Assembly (NCBI GenBank): GCA_947454155.1
Contig: CANGIT010000009.1
Coordinates: 62,001-126,000 of the forward strand
Reading direction: 5' to 3'
Length of the DNA stretch: 64,000 bases
Source: Chitinophagaceae bacterium
Lineage (GTDB): Bacteria > Bacteroidota > Bacteroidia > Chitinophagales > Chitinophagaceae
Part shown: one piece after another, positions 16,671-26,870 of the stretch
How positions within the stretch are numbered: position 1 is the stretch's first letter
Layout: every line of letters begins with the position of its first letter
Position numbers and translations under genes: made by a program
The notes under the pieces: model-generated
Seen by the model: the letters and a program-made list of their open reading frames with translations, nothing else
What the model was told of the DNA's origin: nothing
Databases searched by the model: none

Positions 16671-17609
16671 TTAATGTTTGAGTCTTCTTTTTTTGATCAT
16701 TCCTCCCTTCATATCGGTAACACTGCTCATGAATACAAAAGCGTTGGGGTCAATTTTCTGAATTTCAAGTTTTAATTTGCTCACTTCCAAACGGGTGACG
16801 ATGGTGTATACAATCTTCATGTCGTAAAGTTTTTCGCCGCTGTTGCCAAAGCCTCTTTCGCCATTGTATACCGTGAAACCGCGTCCCATTTTCTGCGTGA
16901 TCATTTGTCTGATTTTTTCATCCTTCAAAGAGATGATGGTGACGCCCATGTATTCCTCAATGCCTTCAATGATAAAATCAACTGTTTTGGAGGCTGATAA
17001 ATAGGTGAGCATTGCATAGAGTGCAGTTTCGATACTCAGCAATTTGGCTGCCAATGAAAAAATCACCACGTTGATGATCAAAATAACATCGCCCATGGTC
17101 AATCCTGTTTTCTTGCTGATGGCGATGGCCAGTACTTCTGTACCATCAATAACGGAACCACCTCTAACGGCGAGCCCAATGCCGGTACCTAAGAAAAAAC
17201 CACCAAAGACAGCTACCAGCAGCTTATCGTTTGTAATGTGCGGATAGGGAAAAAATGCCACCAGCAAGGCCAACGTTACAATGGCCACACCGGTTTTAAT
17301 GGCAAAATTTTTTCCAATCAAATTGGCGCCAACCAGAATGAATGGAATATTGATGAACAACAACAACAACGACAAATTGAATCCTGTTGTTTCCGATAAT
17401 AGCAGTGAAAGTCCGGTAGAACCACCATCAATAAATTTATTGGGCATCAGAAATCCTTTCAGACCAAACCCAGCAGCGAAAACACCACAAGCAATCAGTA
17501 AAAAATCAAATAGGAATTTCTTTCTTTCGATTCTGCGCTCCACGATTTTACGAGCCTTAAGTAGCCCCATATTGGGCATTTTATTATGGCGGCCGTTAAA
17601 AATATTCAT
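16671..17609 (-). CDS. YitT family membrane protein (DUF161/DUF2179)
   Basis: The 312-residue protein has about five to six N-terminal membrane segments and a soluble C-terminal DUF2179 domain (from about residue 220: GVTIISLKDEKIRQMITQKM, then RGFTVYNGERGF). LMPNKFIDGGSTGLSLLLS and GLAVRGGSVIDGTEVLAI are typical repeats of the YitT family, whose transported compound is not established. It has its own TAnnTTTG promoter about 40 bases upstream and appears co-transcribed with nhaA. Confidence 0.85.
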   Translation of the reverse strand: MNIFNGRHNKMPNMGLLKARKIVERRIERKKFLFDFLLIACGVFAAGFGLKGFLMPNKFIDGGSTGLSLLLSETTGFNLSLLLLFINIPFILVGANLIGKNFAIKTGVAIVTLALLVAFFPYPHITNDKLLVAVFGGFFLGTGIGLAVRGGSVIDGTEVLAIAISKKTGLTMGDVILIINVVIFSLAAKLLSIETALYAMLTYLSASKTVDFIIEGIEEYMGVTIISLKDEKIRQMITQKMGRGFTVYNGERGFGNSGEKLYDMKIVYTIVTRLEVSKLKLEIQKIDPNAFVFMSSVTDMKGGMIKKRRLKH

Positions 17610-17647
17610 ACGTGTTGATTTGAAATTTACTACGCGTAATCAATACA

Positions 17648-17655
17648 CAAACTTA
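17648..17655 (-). promoter_or_regulatory. -7 element for yitT-nhaA
   Basis: CAAACTTA on the plus strand is TAAGTTTG on the minus strand, a full match to TAnnTTTG, about 40 bases upstream of the YitT start codon. Confidence 0.5.
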
Positions 17656-17714
17656 ATCATCACGATTGAAAAGTGGCATAAAAAATTACTGATGAGGGTT
17701 CGGTGGTAAACGAC

Positions 17715-17722
17715 TAATTTTG
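17715..17722 (+). promoter_or_regulatory. -7 element for the RNase P RNA gene
   Basis: TAATTTTG matches TAnnTTTG and ends about 5 bases before the predicted 5' end of the RNase P RNA, the expected spacing to a transcription start. Confidence 0.65.
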
Positions 17723-17725
17723 AAT

Positions 17726-18099
17726 GTCTATCAGTCGATCATCGCTCCATGCAAATGGTGAGGAAAGTCCGGACAGCAAAGGGCAGCACACCGGCTAACG
17801 GCCGGCTTTCCCTGCAAGGGGAAAAGAGAGAGTGCCACAGAAAATAACAGCCCTGTTTCGATGGGGTAATGGTGAAAATGTGAGGTAAGAGCTCACGGCC
17901 TTGTTCAGTAATGGATAAAGCGGGTAAACCTTGTGCGTTGTAATGCCACGTAGTTCAGCGGTTGAGGGCGGCCCGTCCGATTCCGAAAGGAAACGCTGAA
18001 GGGTAGGCAGCCAGACTGCAGCAGTAATGTTGCAGCCAGATAAATGATGATCGCCGTTGCTTGTCAGCGGTTACAGAATCCGGCTTATGGCTGATAGAT
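17726..18099 (+). ncRNA. rnpB: RNase P RNA (type A), catalytic subunit
   Basis: The highly conserved segment GAGGAAAGTCCGGACA (17759-17774) and the 3' segment ACAGAATCCGGCTTAT are both present about 300 bases apart, the hallmark of bacterial RNase P RNA, which removes the 5' leader of pre-tRNAs. CTATCAG at 17728-17734 is exactly complementary to CTGATAG at 18091-18097, forming the P1 helix and setting the ends. Conserved internal parts include GAGGGCGGCCCGTCCGA-like sequence near 17964. A TAnnTTTG promoter lies directly upstream. The 3' end overlaps the end of the convergent Nudix gene by about 13 bases. Confidence 0.95.
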
Positions 18100-18567
18100 T
18101 TTTTCAGGGTCGATTTGCTTCAACATATTGGCAGCGATCTTGTCGATGGGCAAGGTCATCACATCTGCAGAAAAATCTTCCCACTTCACAAAACGGAAAG
18201 ATTCCACCTGCTGGTTGATATTGTAAATCTCCATCTGTGCGGCATCAAAATGAAATGGAGTGTTTCGTAATGGCACTTTGATGTCTTCCATGGCCTTTAC
18301 CCTATAATAAATAGAGATGATCTGGTGCTGAGGATTAAAGGCACTTTTTTGAAAAAAATCGGTGGTGTATACATGTTCAATCACTTCCACATCTAAATCC
18401 ATCTCTTCTTTGAATTCTCTTTTGAGGCAATTGACGGTTCCTTCGCCAAACTCCAGTCCACCCCCACAAAACTTGGTGTATTTGTTGCCTTTGATGAGCT
18501 CATCACTAACCAGCACTTCTTTCCGGTCGTTGATGAGTAGTCCGTATACTCTGATATTGAAGACCAT
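18085..18567 (-). CDS. Nudix hydrolase
   Basis: The 160-residue protein carries a Nudix box: GGLEFGEGTVNCLKREFKEE fits GX5EX7REUXEE, with MDL where many have an extra glycine. It hydrolyses nucleoside diphosphate-linked compounds with a divalent metal; the substrate cannot be predicted. Its start codon shares one base with the stop of corA (TAATG). Its last codons and stop lie inside the 3' strand of the rnpB P1 helix on the opposite strand, which limits how the C terminus (KIYQP) can vary. Confidence 0.88.
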   Translation of the reverse strand: MVFNIRVYGLLINDRKEVLVSDELIKGNKYTKFCGGGLEFGEGTVNCLKREFKEEMDLDVEVIEHVYTTDFFQKSAFNPQHQIISIYYRVKAMEDIKVPLRNTPFHFDAAQMEIYNINQQVESFRFVKWEDFSADVMTLPIDKIAANMLKQIDPEKIYQP

Positions 18568-19505
18568 TATCTTTTCAATCTTTTAAGGTAGTTATACAAT
18601 GCGAAACCAAGTATCATGATGCAGATCTGAACAGGAATCCAGAATGCATAATGCGAATGTTGAAAGGGCAGCGGCACATTCATGCCGTAAATGCTGGCAA
18701 TAAGTACGGGAATGCTCAGCAGCAAAGTAAGTGTGGTCAGGCGTTTCAGCACTTCATTCTGGTTATTGCTGATGATGCTGGCAAAAGCGTCTAGCGTGCT
18801 GCTGAGGATGTTGGTATACGTTTGGGCGGTTTCCAATGCCTGCGATGTTTCAATGATCAGATCTTCGAGATAATCTTTTTCTTCTTCATTCAACCCCAGG
18901 AAGTCGGTGCGTACCAGTTTCATCATGAGCAATTCGTTGCTGCGTAAAGCGGTAACAAAATACACCAGACTTTTTTGAATCCGCATCAGCTGCAAGAGTT
19001 CCTCATTTCTATTGGCATCATACAACTTTTGTTCCAAGGCGTTTCTGCGCTGGTTAATTTCTTTGAGGTACTCCTGAAAATTGGTGGTGATCTTTTCAAA
19101 TATTTTCAGCACCATCATGTTTTTCTTATCAGGATGACGGTTTTGGAAACTGTTCAGAAATTTTTTGATGGCCTCGTTTTCAAAAGAATTGACTGTAACG
19201 ATTTGTCCGGTGGTTAAAATGATACATATGGGAATGGTGATGTAAAACGCATCGCTTTCGTTGAAGGAATTGTTTTCGGTGGGTGTTTTGATGACGATCA
19301 GTTTCACATTGTCATCGGTTTCGTAGCGACTGCGTTCATCAATATCCAATGAGTCTTTCAGGAAGTCGATGGGTATTTGCAACGAGCGGCTGAGTTCGGA
19401 AAACTCTTCCTGTTTAAGCGGTGGCAACACATTCACCCACGATCCTGCAATCGGTTTGTCTACGGCAATGGTTTGCTGATCTACAATTTTAAAATACTGG
19501 ACCAA
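18567..19505 (-). CDS. corA: CorA-family Mg2+/Co2+ transporter
   Basis: The 312-residue protein has a long cytoplasmic alpha/beta and helical domain and two C-terminal membrane segments. The selectivity motif is in ASIYGMNVPLPF (YGMN, where the canonical family has YGMNF-type sequence). Helices rich in charged residues (about 140-260) form the funnel of the pentamer. The start codon is TTG (reading VQYFKIVD after the initiator). It is the third gene of a minus-strand operon after the nucleoside phosphorylase and dapF. Confidence 0.88.
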   Translation of the reverse strand: MVQYFKIVDQQTIAVDKPIAGSWVNVLPPLKQEEFSELSRSLQIPIDFLKDSLDIDERSRYETDDNVKLIVIKTPTENNSFNESDAFYITIPICIILTTGQIVTVNSFENEAIKKFLNSFQNRHPDKKNMMVLKIFEKITTNFQEYLKEINQRRNALEQKLYDANRNEELLQLMRIQKSLVYFVTALRSNELLMMKLVRTDFLGLNEEEKDYLEDLIIETSQALETAQTYTNILSSTLDAFASIISNNQNEVLKRLTTLTLLLSIPVLIASIYGMNVPLPFQHSHYAFWIPVQICIMILGFALYNYLKRLKR

Positions 19506-19550
19506 TGGATAAAAACTTTATTTGAATAAATAATGGTTTATGAAGCGATG

Positions 19551-20333
19551 TCAAATGTCAATTTCACCGTTAAATGCTCTTGTTGCCGGACCGCAGAGCC
19601 AGATATTTTGAAACTGATGGTCGCTCATTTTTTCAAACTCTACGCTTAGTCTTCCTCCCGGAGTTTTCACTTCTATGCGGTTGAATCCTCTTTCGTGATG
19701 AGCCGATATCAGCGATGCGGCAGTGACGCCGGTGCCGCAACTTAAGGTTTCATCTTCAACGCCCCGCTCATAAGTTCTCACAAAAATAGTATCGTCATCC
19801 AAAGCTTCCACAAAATTCACATTGATCCCTTTTTCTACAAACTCCTTGCTGTTGCGGATGTGCCTGCCGGTTTCCACCACATCAACATTTTCAATATCGT
19901 GTACTCTTTTCACCAGGTGAGGAGATCCGGTATCCAGCACCGCATGTCCATTTTCATAGATAACGGTATTCACCTCTTTCATTTTCAATTTAATCCAGCC
20001 TTGTTCATCGATTTCTGCAAGATGTTCACCGTCCACCGCCATAAAGCGGTAAGTGTAGGCATTGATGCCCATGTCGCCGGCAAATTTCACCATACATCTT
20101 CCGCCATTGCCGCACATCGAACCTGGAAATCCATCCGCATTGAAATAAAGCATTTCAAAATCATACCCTTCCAAATGATTCATGATCATCAGTCCATCTG
20201 CACCTATACCGAATTTTCGGTTGCATATTTTTTTCACCTGTTCATGATGCAAGGGTTTCATGTCTCCCTTTCGGTTATCGATGATCACAAAATCGTTACC
20301 CGTGCCCTGGTATTTGTAGAAATGTAGTTTCAT
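19551..20333 (-). CDS. dapF: Diaminopimelate epimerase
   Basis: DapF converts LL- to meso-diaminopimelate for peptidoglycan and lysine. The 260-residue protein contains both catalytic cysteines in their standard settings, MCGNGGRCMVKF and LSCGTGVTAAS, and the N-terminal substrate motif GTGNDFVIID. Length is normal. The start lies 15 bases after the stop of the nucleoside phosphorylase gene, so they are probably co-transcribed. Confidence 0.95.
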   Translation of the reverse strand: MKLHFYKYQGTGNDFVIIDNRKGDMKPLHHEQVKKICNRKFGIGADGLMIMNHLEGYDFEMLYFNADGFPGSMCGNGGRCMVKFAGDMGINAYTYRFMAVDGEHLAEIDEQGWIKLKMKEVNTVIYENGHAVLDTGSPHLVKRVHDIENVDVVETGRHIRNSKEFVEKGINVNFVEALDDDTIFVRTYERGVEDETLSCGTGVTAASLISAHHERGFNRIEVKTPGGRLSVEFEKMSDHQFQNIWLCGPATRAFNGEIDI

Positions 20334-20347
20334 GGATGCAAGAAGGT

Positions 20348-21229
20348 TTAAAAGGCAGACCCGGAGATGGTTTCAAGTGTTTTCACAATCAGTTTTTGCA
20401 CGGCGGCATTGCCATCCGCACTGAACTCTTTGGTAATTCTGTTGGCCACGATGGCATTGAGCGAAAGGCAATGGTGACCCAAAATTTTACCCATGCCATA
20501 GATGGCAGAGGTTTCCATTTCGAAATTGGTGATCCGATGATTTCCATATTGAAAACCGGTAAGCTGGTCAATCAGCTGAGGATGCGAGAGTCCCATTCTC
20601 AATATTCTGCCTTGAGGCCCATAAAAGCCCGGACAGGTTACCGTGATGCCATGATGGAAATCGGAAACAAATTCCTTCATCAGTTTGGCACTGGCGGCAT
20701 TGATGTAAGGAGCAGAAATACTGTTGCCGATTTGGGTATGTTGAATGAAGGCATTAAGAATCTGAGCCTCTTCTGCGTTGCAGGTATGCGTGTAAAAATT
20801 GAGTAGGTTGTCCAGCCCCAATCCATGTGTGCTGGCCACAAAGCTGTCTACAGGAATTTCACGTTGCAAAGATCCACTGGTACCTACTCTGATGATGTTT
20901 AAAGCCGTAAGATCAGATTTCACCATCCTGGTTTCCAGATCGATGTTCACCAGCGCATCCAGCTCGTTGATGACAATATCGATATTATCAGGACCAATGC
21001 CTGTACTGATGACTGATATTCTTTTGTTGCCCACCCAGCCTGTATGGGTGATGAATTCGCGGTGCTGATTGGTGAATTCGATACGGTCGAAATGTTTGCT
21101 TACTTCCTTCACTCTGTCGGGGTCGCCAACCGTGATGATGGTGGAGGCAATTTCTTCGGGACGACAGTTTACATGGTACAATGCGCCTCTGGCATTGATG
21201 ATGAGTTCGGATGATTCTATTATTCTCAT
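20348..21229 (-). CDS. Nucleoside phosphorylase (uridine phosphorylase-like)
   Basis: The 293-residue protein belongs to the PNP/UDP family that splits nucleosides with phosphate to free base and ribose-1-phosphate. Landmarks are TVGDPDRVKEVSKHFD, the phosphate-binding IRVGTSGSLQ and the C-terminal NFEMETSAIYGMGKILGH, whose glutamate and methionine bind the ribose. The ME-TSA arrangement resembles uridine phosphorylase more than PNP. It heads a four-gene minus-strand operon. No convincing TAnnTTTG element was found upstream. Confidence 0.85.
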   Translation of the reverse strand: MRIIESSELIINARGALYHVNCRPEEIASTIITVGDPDRVKEVSKHFDRIEFTNQHREFITHTGWVGNKRISVISTGIGPDNIDIVINELDALVNIDLETRMVKSDLTALNIIRVGTSGSLQREIPVDSFVASTHGLGLDNLLNFYTHTCNAEEAQILNAFIQHTQIGNSISAPYINAASAKLMKEFVSDFHHGITVTCPGFYGPQGRILRMGLSHPQLIDQLTGFQYGNHRITNFEMETSAIYGMGKILGHHCLSLNAIVANRITKEFSADGNAAVQKLIVKTLETISGSAF

Positions 21230-21328
21230 ATTTGATTCTAAAAAACTGTAAATAAGGATTTTAAATTGTCATTAAAAATACCTTATTTTGTGACACCAAT
21301 TCAAACTATACCGAATTGTTGAAAAAAT

Positions 21329-21402
21329 GGTCCTGTGGCCGAGTGGCTAGGCAGAGCTCTGCAAAAGCTCGTACAGCGGTTCGAATCCGCTCGGGACCTC
21401 CA
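21329..21402 (+). tRNA. tRNA-Cys (anticodon GCA)
   Basis: The acceptor GGTCCTG pairs with CGGGACC (one G-U). The anticodon stem-loop is GAGCT-CTGCAAA-AGCTC with anticodon GCA at 21361-21363. The T-loop GTTCGAATCC is standard. The discriminator base is T, the main identity element for cysteinyl-tRNA synthetase. The CCA end is encoded (21400-21402). A plausible promoter (TTG at 21266 and TATTTTG at about 21284) precedes it and an intrinsic terminator follows. Confidence 0.97.
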
Positions 21403-21406
21403 AAAG

Positions 21407-21438
21407 CCCGATGAGTCTGAAAACTCTCGGGTTTTTTT
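21407..21438 (+). terminator. Intrinsic terminator of tRNA-Cys
   Basis: CCCGA (21407-21411) pairs with TCGGG (21427-21431), extended by GAG/CTC with one bulge, and is followed by seven T residues. Confidence 0.85.
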
Positions 21439-21559
21439 ATTTAAAAGTAACAAGTAGAAAAAATTGAGGATAACGGAAACAATAGCAACGTCTGAAACCT
21501 CAAACCTATGAAAACTATTAAGCTTATTAATTTTTAATTTTTGTATTAATATACACACC

Positions 21560-21955
21560 ATGAAACATTCCAAGTGGATTGCACTGGCTATTTATTTGGG
21601 CATCATCACAGTATGCTTTATGCCCTGGACCTATTATCCCGATTTGCATAAATCTTTCAATGGTTTTTATAGCGAAAACAATGTTTATGGTAAACCAGGG
21701 AAATTTTTTGTAGCCCTGTCGTTGATTTGTATTTCCACCTTGTTCGTGAACAAGGTTTGGGCCCGTTTCACACAATTGTTTTTTGCAGGATTGATGCTGG
21801 CTTACACATTTTATGTCTATCGCCTGTTTACCGCTAGCTATAATGTGGTGATGGTGCCTCAAAAGCTCGCAGGTATTTATCTTCTACTAAGCTTATCGGT
21901 GCTCAGTTTTTTAATTGCAATGTTTCCGGAAATGAAAGTAGGGAAGAAGGAGTGA
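21560..21955 (+). CDS. Small four-helix membrane protein, unknown function
   Basis: The 131-residue protein begins [20 protein letters not shown] and has four hydrophobic segments (about 7-27, 48-63, 70-88 and 103-123) with short loops, the second carrying [16 protein letters not shown] recognise no functional motif. Similar small four-helix proteins are common in Bacteroidota without assigned function. The stop codon TGA is the first TGA of a TGATTTGG repeat array that begins exactly there, and the last codons (KVGKKE) are outside the array. Confidence 0.65.
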   Translation: MKHSKWIALAIYLGIITVCFMPWTYYPDLHKSFNGFYSENNVYGKPGKFFVALSLICISTLFVNKVWARFTQLFFAGLMLAYTFYVYRLFTASYNVVMVPQKLAGIYLLLSLSVLSFLIAMFPEMKVGKKE

Positions 21956-22043
21956 TTTGGTGATTTGGTGATTTGGTGATTTGGTGATTTGGGATTTGGT
22001 GATTTGGGATTTGATAATTTGGGATTTGATGATTTGGGATATG
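21953..22043 (+). repeat. TGATTTGG/GATTTGG mixed octamer-heptamer array
   Basis: Five successive TGATTTGG octamers begin at the stop codon of the preceding gene and then mix with GATTTGG and GATTTGA heptamers and TAATTTGG variants. The loss or gain of the leading T converts octamers to heptamers, so phase is not constant, unlike the strict arrays. Confidence 0.9.
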
Positions 22044-22112
22044 TGGTATAGTAGATTTGATACGAGGAAAGAATAAATAAATACAAGCGTATCATTACTG
22101 ACAAGAATCAGA

Positions 22113-22308
22113 TATCCAGTATCCAGTATCCAGCATCCAGCATCCAGTATCCAGCATCCAGTATCCAGTATCCAGCATCCAGTATCCAGTATCCAGCATC
22201 CAGCATCCAGTATCCAGCATCCAGTATCCAGTATCCAGTATCCAGCATCCAGTATCCAGTATCCAGCATCCAGCATCCAGTATCCAGCATCCAGCATCCA
22301 GCATCACA
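22113..22308 (+). repeat. Array of 27 YATCCAG heptamers beside glnS
   Basis: From 22113 to 22301 there are 27 in-phase heptamers, all TATCCAG or CATCCAG; only the first base varies (T or C, irregular order). A degenerate CATCACA follows. The array ends 11 bases from the glnS stop codon and on the glnS sense strand reads CTGGATA/CTGGATG. Since 7 is not divisible by 3 and no unit gives a stop on that strand, all three minus frames are open; this is a consequence of the repeat, not evidence of a protein. Confidence 0.96.
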
Positions 22309-22319
22309 AATTCATATCC

Positions 22320-23978
<1,659 letters not shown>

Positions 23979-23998
23979 GATGTTAATTTGAATAGCTG

Positions 23999-24006
23999 CA
24001 AAAATA
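23999..24006 (-). promoter_or_regulatory. -7 element for glnS
   Basis: CAAAAATA on the plus strand is TATTTTTG on the minus strand (TAnnTTTG), ending 20 bases before the glnS start codon. Confidence 0.6.
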
Positions 24007-24017
24007 AGTTTTCGTGC

Positions 24018-24788
24018 TTAAAAAGCAGGAGTTATAGAGGTGATCTTTCCTTGCGACCTCTCTTTGCAGGGAAAGAGTTTAGGCTGCAATCGGGTATATG
24101 CCCATCCTGCCAGTCGGGCAGAGCAGAAACCGATGGCGGCACCTGCTACTACATCGCTGAGCCAGTGCTTGTTGTTGTACATTCTCAAGAACCCTGTGGT
24201 ACCGGCCATGGCATAACCTGCCACCGCAAGCCAGGGATATTTTTTGCCATACTGCATCCGCATGAACTCTGCATTGGCAAAGGCCTCTGTGGTATGACCG
24301 GAGGGAAATGACGTATAGGCCGAACTGTCGGGGCGCAACCGATGGGCGTAATGTTTTACAGGCACCACAGCGGCATTGAGTATGATATTGGTTAAGGCAT
24401 ACGTGATGGCTGCGTCGCGGAGATTTTGATTGCCTTTTACACCGGCAGCAGTCATGCCTAGCGTTATGACACCCGGAGCGAATTGCAGGTAATTGTCGAT
24501 GGGCAATTTTCTTGTTCTGTCATGGGGTACAACAGCATTTTTGATATCTCGATCGAATTGATTCAATCTATTTTTCTGTTGCGCCATCACACCATATCCT
24601 ATGGCCAAGGCAGGCATGTAAAAAGTGCTGGGTTTTAATTTGCCATACGTTGAAACATAATATGGAATTTGAACACATCCTTGTTTTTTAGTCAAAAGAG
24701 CCGACAATGCTGAATCCTGAGCCTTAGTATAAAAAGAAAACAATAGTATGAACAGCAAAAGCAGATGATATTTCAGAAAGTCTTTCAT
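24018..24788 (-). CDS. PAP2-family phosphatase
   Basis: The protein has all three PAP2 signatures: KHYAHRLRP, the PSGHT box (SFPSGHTTEAFANAEF) and the third motif GFLRMYNNKHWLSDVVAG with the second catalytic histidine. Such enzymes remove phosphate from lipid phosphates such as undecaprenyl pyrophosphate or phosphatidate. A signal or first membrane helix (LKYHLLLLFILLFSFYTKA) is followed by a mainly periplasmic chain with few hydrophobic segments, so it may be a soluble or lipid-associated periplasmic form. I use the ATG at 24788; the longer reading frame adds one GTG codon. Confidence 0.85.
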   Translation of the reverse strand: MKDFLKYHLLLLFILLFSFYTKAQDSALSALLTKKQGCVQIPYYVSTYGKLKPSTFYMPALAIGYGVMAQQKNRLNQFDRDIKNAVVPHDRTRKLPIDNYLQFAPGVITLGMTAAGVKGNQNLRDAAITYALTNIILNAAVVPVKHYAHRLRPDSSAYTSFPSGHTTEAFANAEFMRMQYGKKYPWLAVAGYAMAGTTGFLRMYNNKHWLSDVVAGAAIGFCSARLAGWAYTRLQPKLFPCKERSQGKITSITPAF

Positions 24789-24930
24789 CACAAATCAGTT
24801 AATTGGCTTGGCGTTTGGCAACAGGCGTATCTTGCTTCAAGCTTTTCCGTCCTACCATGTATAGCCATCTTATTAGGATTGACGCGACCCCATATTATTT
24901 ATCCTTCATCACTACATGGCCATTGAAAAC

Positions 24931-26007
24931 TTAAGCTATGCCCATCTTTTTAAGATGCTGGATATGGGAGATCATGGCATCTCGGGTTCTGGTGAACTCG
25001 ATGTATTTGATGTCAAATTCCTCGCAGGTTTTTTTGATGATTTTGCTGATGGCAGGGTAATGCACGTGAGATATCTTGGGAAAAAGATGATGTTCGATCT
25101 GGAAGTTCAATCCACCCACCAGCCAGCACACGATTTTATTGTCGGTGGCAAAGTTGGCGGTGGTTTCCACCTGATGAATCGCCCATTCGTTTTCGATGTT
25201 GTTGGGCGACACAGGCAAAGGAAATGCAGTTTCTTCCACGGTATGTGCCAGTTGAAATACCATACTCAGTACCAATCCGGCCACCATGCTTACTACCAGA
25301 AATCCGATCATCCAATCGAGAAAGCCAACTTTCCAAATGGGCACAAAAACCATAATGAAGTAATAAAAAACCTTGGCGGCCCAAAAGGTAACATGCTCCA
25401 TCGCACTGAATTTTTTAATGGGAATTGTACCGATTTTCTTTTTGAAATATTTTACATAATCAAAAGCAAACACCCATAAAATAAGCAACAAGCAATATAA
25501 GAACCAAAAATAGAAATGCTGAAAACGATGAAGCTTGTATTTCTTTTGTGTGAGCGTCATTCTCATGAATGGCTTGATTTCGATATCATCATCCACGCCA
25601 TCAATGTTAGTATATGTATGATGAATGATGTTGTGCTTGTTCATCCACATCAGCATACTGGCACCCAGTCCGTTTACTGAAAATGCGGCGATGTAATTCC
25701 AAAATTTGCTGCTGCTGAAACTACCATGTCCACCATCATGCATCACATTGAATCCGATGGCGGCGGTAATACCGCCCATCAAAACGCATTCGGCAATAGC
25801 TACCCATACAGGGGGCATCAAGAAGATGAGATGAAAATAAATGGCGATATAGAGGAACCATAACAAGCCGGCTTTGAAAAAAAGAGAGAAATTTCCGGTG
25901 GGCTGAATTTGGTTGTCTGCAAAGTATTGCTGAACTCTGCTTTTCAGCTCCTGATGAAAAGTAGAACCTTTTATGTTTTTGAATTTGGGTGTACTGGTGG
26001 TTGACAT
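24931..26007 (-). CDS. Membrane fatty acid desaturase
   Basis: The 358-residue protein carries the three histidine boxes of membrane-bound di-iron desaturases: HDGGHGSF, HNIIHHTYTN and the QIEHHLFP box typical of front-end (delta-5/delta-6, linoleoyl-CoA-like) enzymes. Four to five membrane segments lie around them (for example LLWFLYIAIYFHLIFLM). There is no fused cytochrome b5 domain, as in other bacterial members. It introduces a double bond in membrane fatty acids; regiospecificity is not predictable. BshB1 ends 6 bases downstream of nothing shared; the bshB1 gene lies 6 bases away upstream on the same strand, so an operon bshB1-desaturase is likely. Confidence 0.88.
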   Translation of the reverse strand: MSTTSTPKFKNIKGSTFHQELKSRVQQYFADNQIQPTGNFSLFFKAGLLWFLYIAIYFHLIFLMPPVWVAIAECVLMGGITAAIGFNVMHDGGHGSFSSSKFWNYIAAFSVNGLGASMLMWMNKHNIIHHTYTNIDGVDDDIEIKPFMRMTLTQKKYKLHRFQHFYFWFLYCLLLILWVFAFDYVKYFKKKIGTIPIKKFSAMEHVTFWAAKVFYYFIMVFVPIWKVGFLDWMIGFLVVSMVAGLVLSMVFQLAHTVEETAFPLPVSPNNIENEWAIHQVETTANFATDNKIVCWLVGGLNFQIEHHLFPKISHVHYPAISKIIKKTCEEFDIKYIEFTRTRDAMISHIQHLKKMGIA

Positions 26008-26013
26008 GAGATA

Positions 26014-26742
26014 TTACGTATTGTGTTGAATGACTGCATCCAGATTCTGAATGCCGATAATTTTTTTAGTGATGAATCCCTCTGCATAAGCAACGCCGAT
26101 GCGTTTACCTAAAAGCTTGTTTCTTCCGTTGATGCTTTCCAAAAATTCAGGTTTTGAAATATAGGTTTCAGGCCCTTCCTGGCTGGGATTGAAAAACTGA
26201 GTAGAGTAGCTTTTGATCGCCTCCATTTTGGCTTCAAAAAAAGGAGAGATATCATAAAGAAAATCAGGTTCAATAAAACGATCCTGAATGTAGTGCATTA
26301 CATATTTCGGACGCCAGTGGGCTTGTTCTCCATGTTCATCTGTGGTGACGATTTTTAGCAAGCCGGATAAAAAACATGCGTCAGCCACCAGTTGAGCAGC
26401 GCGGCCGTGGTCGGGATGACGATCTTCGGGGGCATTGCAAAAAACAATTTCGGGCCTGTATTTTCTGATGACACGAACAACTTTCATCTGCGTATCGATA
26501 TCGGACTGAAAAAAGCCATCTTTCAATTGAAGATTTTCACGAACCGTCAAGCCCAGGATTTGAGCGGCTTTAGCAGATTCCAGATAACGGGTTTCCACAC
26601 TGCCTCTGGACCCCAATTCACCCTCAGTAAGATCGATGATACCAGTATTTTTTCCATGTGCTTTCTCTGCCAGCAACATGCCGGCGCAACTTAATTCTAC
26701 ATCATCGGGATGAGCACCAAATGCGAGGATATCTAATTTCAC
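26014..26742 (-). CDS. bshB1: Bacillithiol biosynthesis deacetylase BshB1
   Basis: BshB1 removes the acetyl group from GlcNAc-malate in bacillithiol synthesis. The 242-residue LmbE-fold protein has the zinc and catalytic motif GAHPDDVELSCAG near residue 8, the family segment DLTEGELGSRGS, and a second metal histidine in RHPDHGRAA. These features distinguish BshB1 from other LmbE deacetylases. Bacillithiol is the main low-molecular-weight thiol in many Bacteroidota. The desaturase gene follows after 6 bases. Confidence 0.92.
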   Translation of the reverse strand: MKLDILAFGAHPDDVELSCAGMLLAEKAHGKNTGIIDLTEGELGSRGSVETRYLESAKAAQILGLTVRENLQLKDGFFQSDIDTQMKVVRVIRKYRPEIVFCNAPEDRHPDHGRAAQLVADACFLSGLLKIVTTDEHGEQAHWRPKYVMHYIQDRFIEPDFLYDISPFFEAKMEAIKSYSTQFFNPSQEGPETYISKPEFLESINGRNKLLGKRIGVAYAEGFITKKIIGIQNLDAVIQHNT

Positions 26743-26870
26743 AAGTGTATTATTATGTTACACTATCGCCTTCTAAAATCTAGAATAAAAATAGTGTGCA
26801 CAAGTTAAGGCAAATCATCCATTTTTTGAGATTTGTGGAAGGAATGTGGAGTATTTAAAGAGGATCTTTA

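Noticed and set aside
21911-22307. Three overlapping minus-strand frames with [11 protein letters not shown]-type heptapeptide repeats
   Set aside because: They are produced automatically by a 7-base repeat without stop codons, which is open in all three frames; no start context or conserved flank supports translation.
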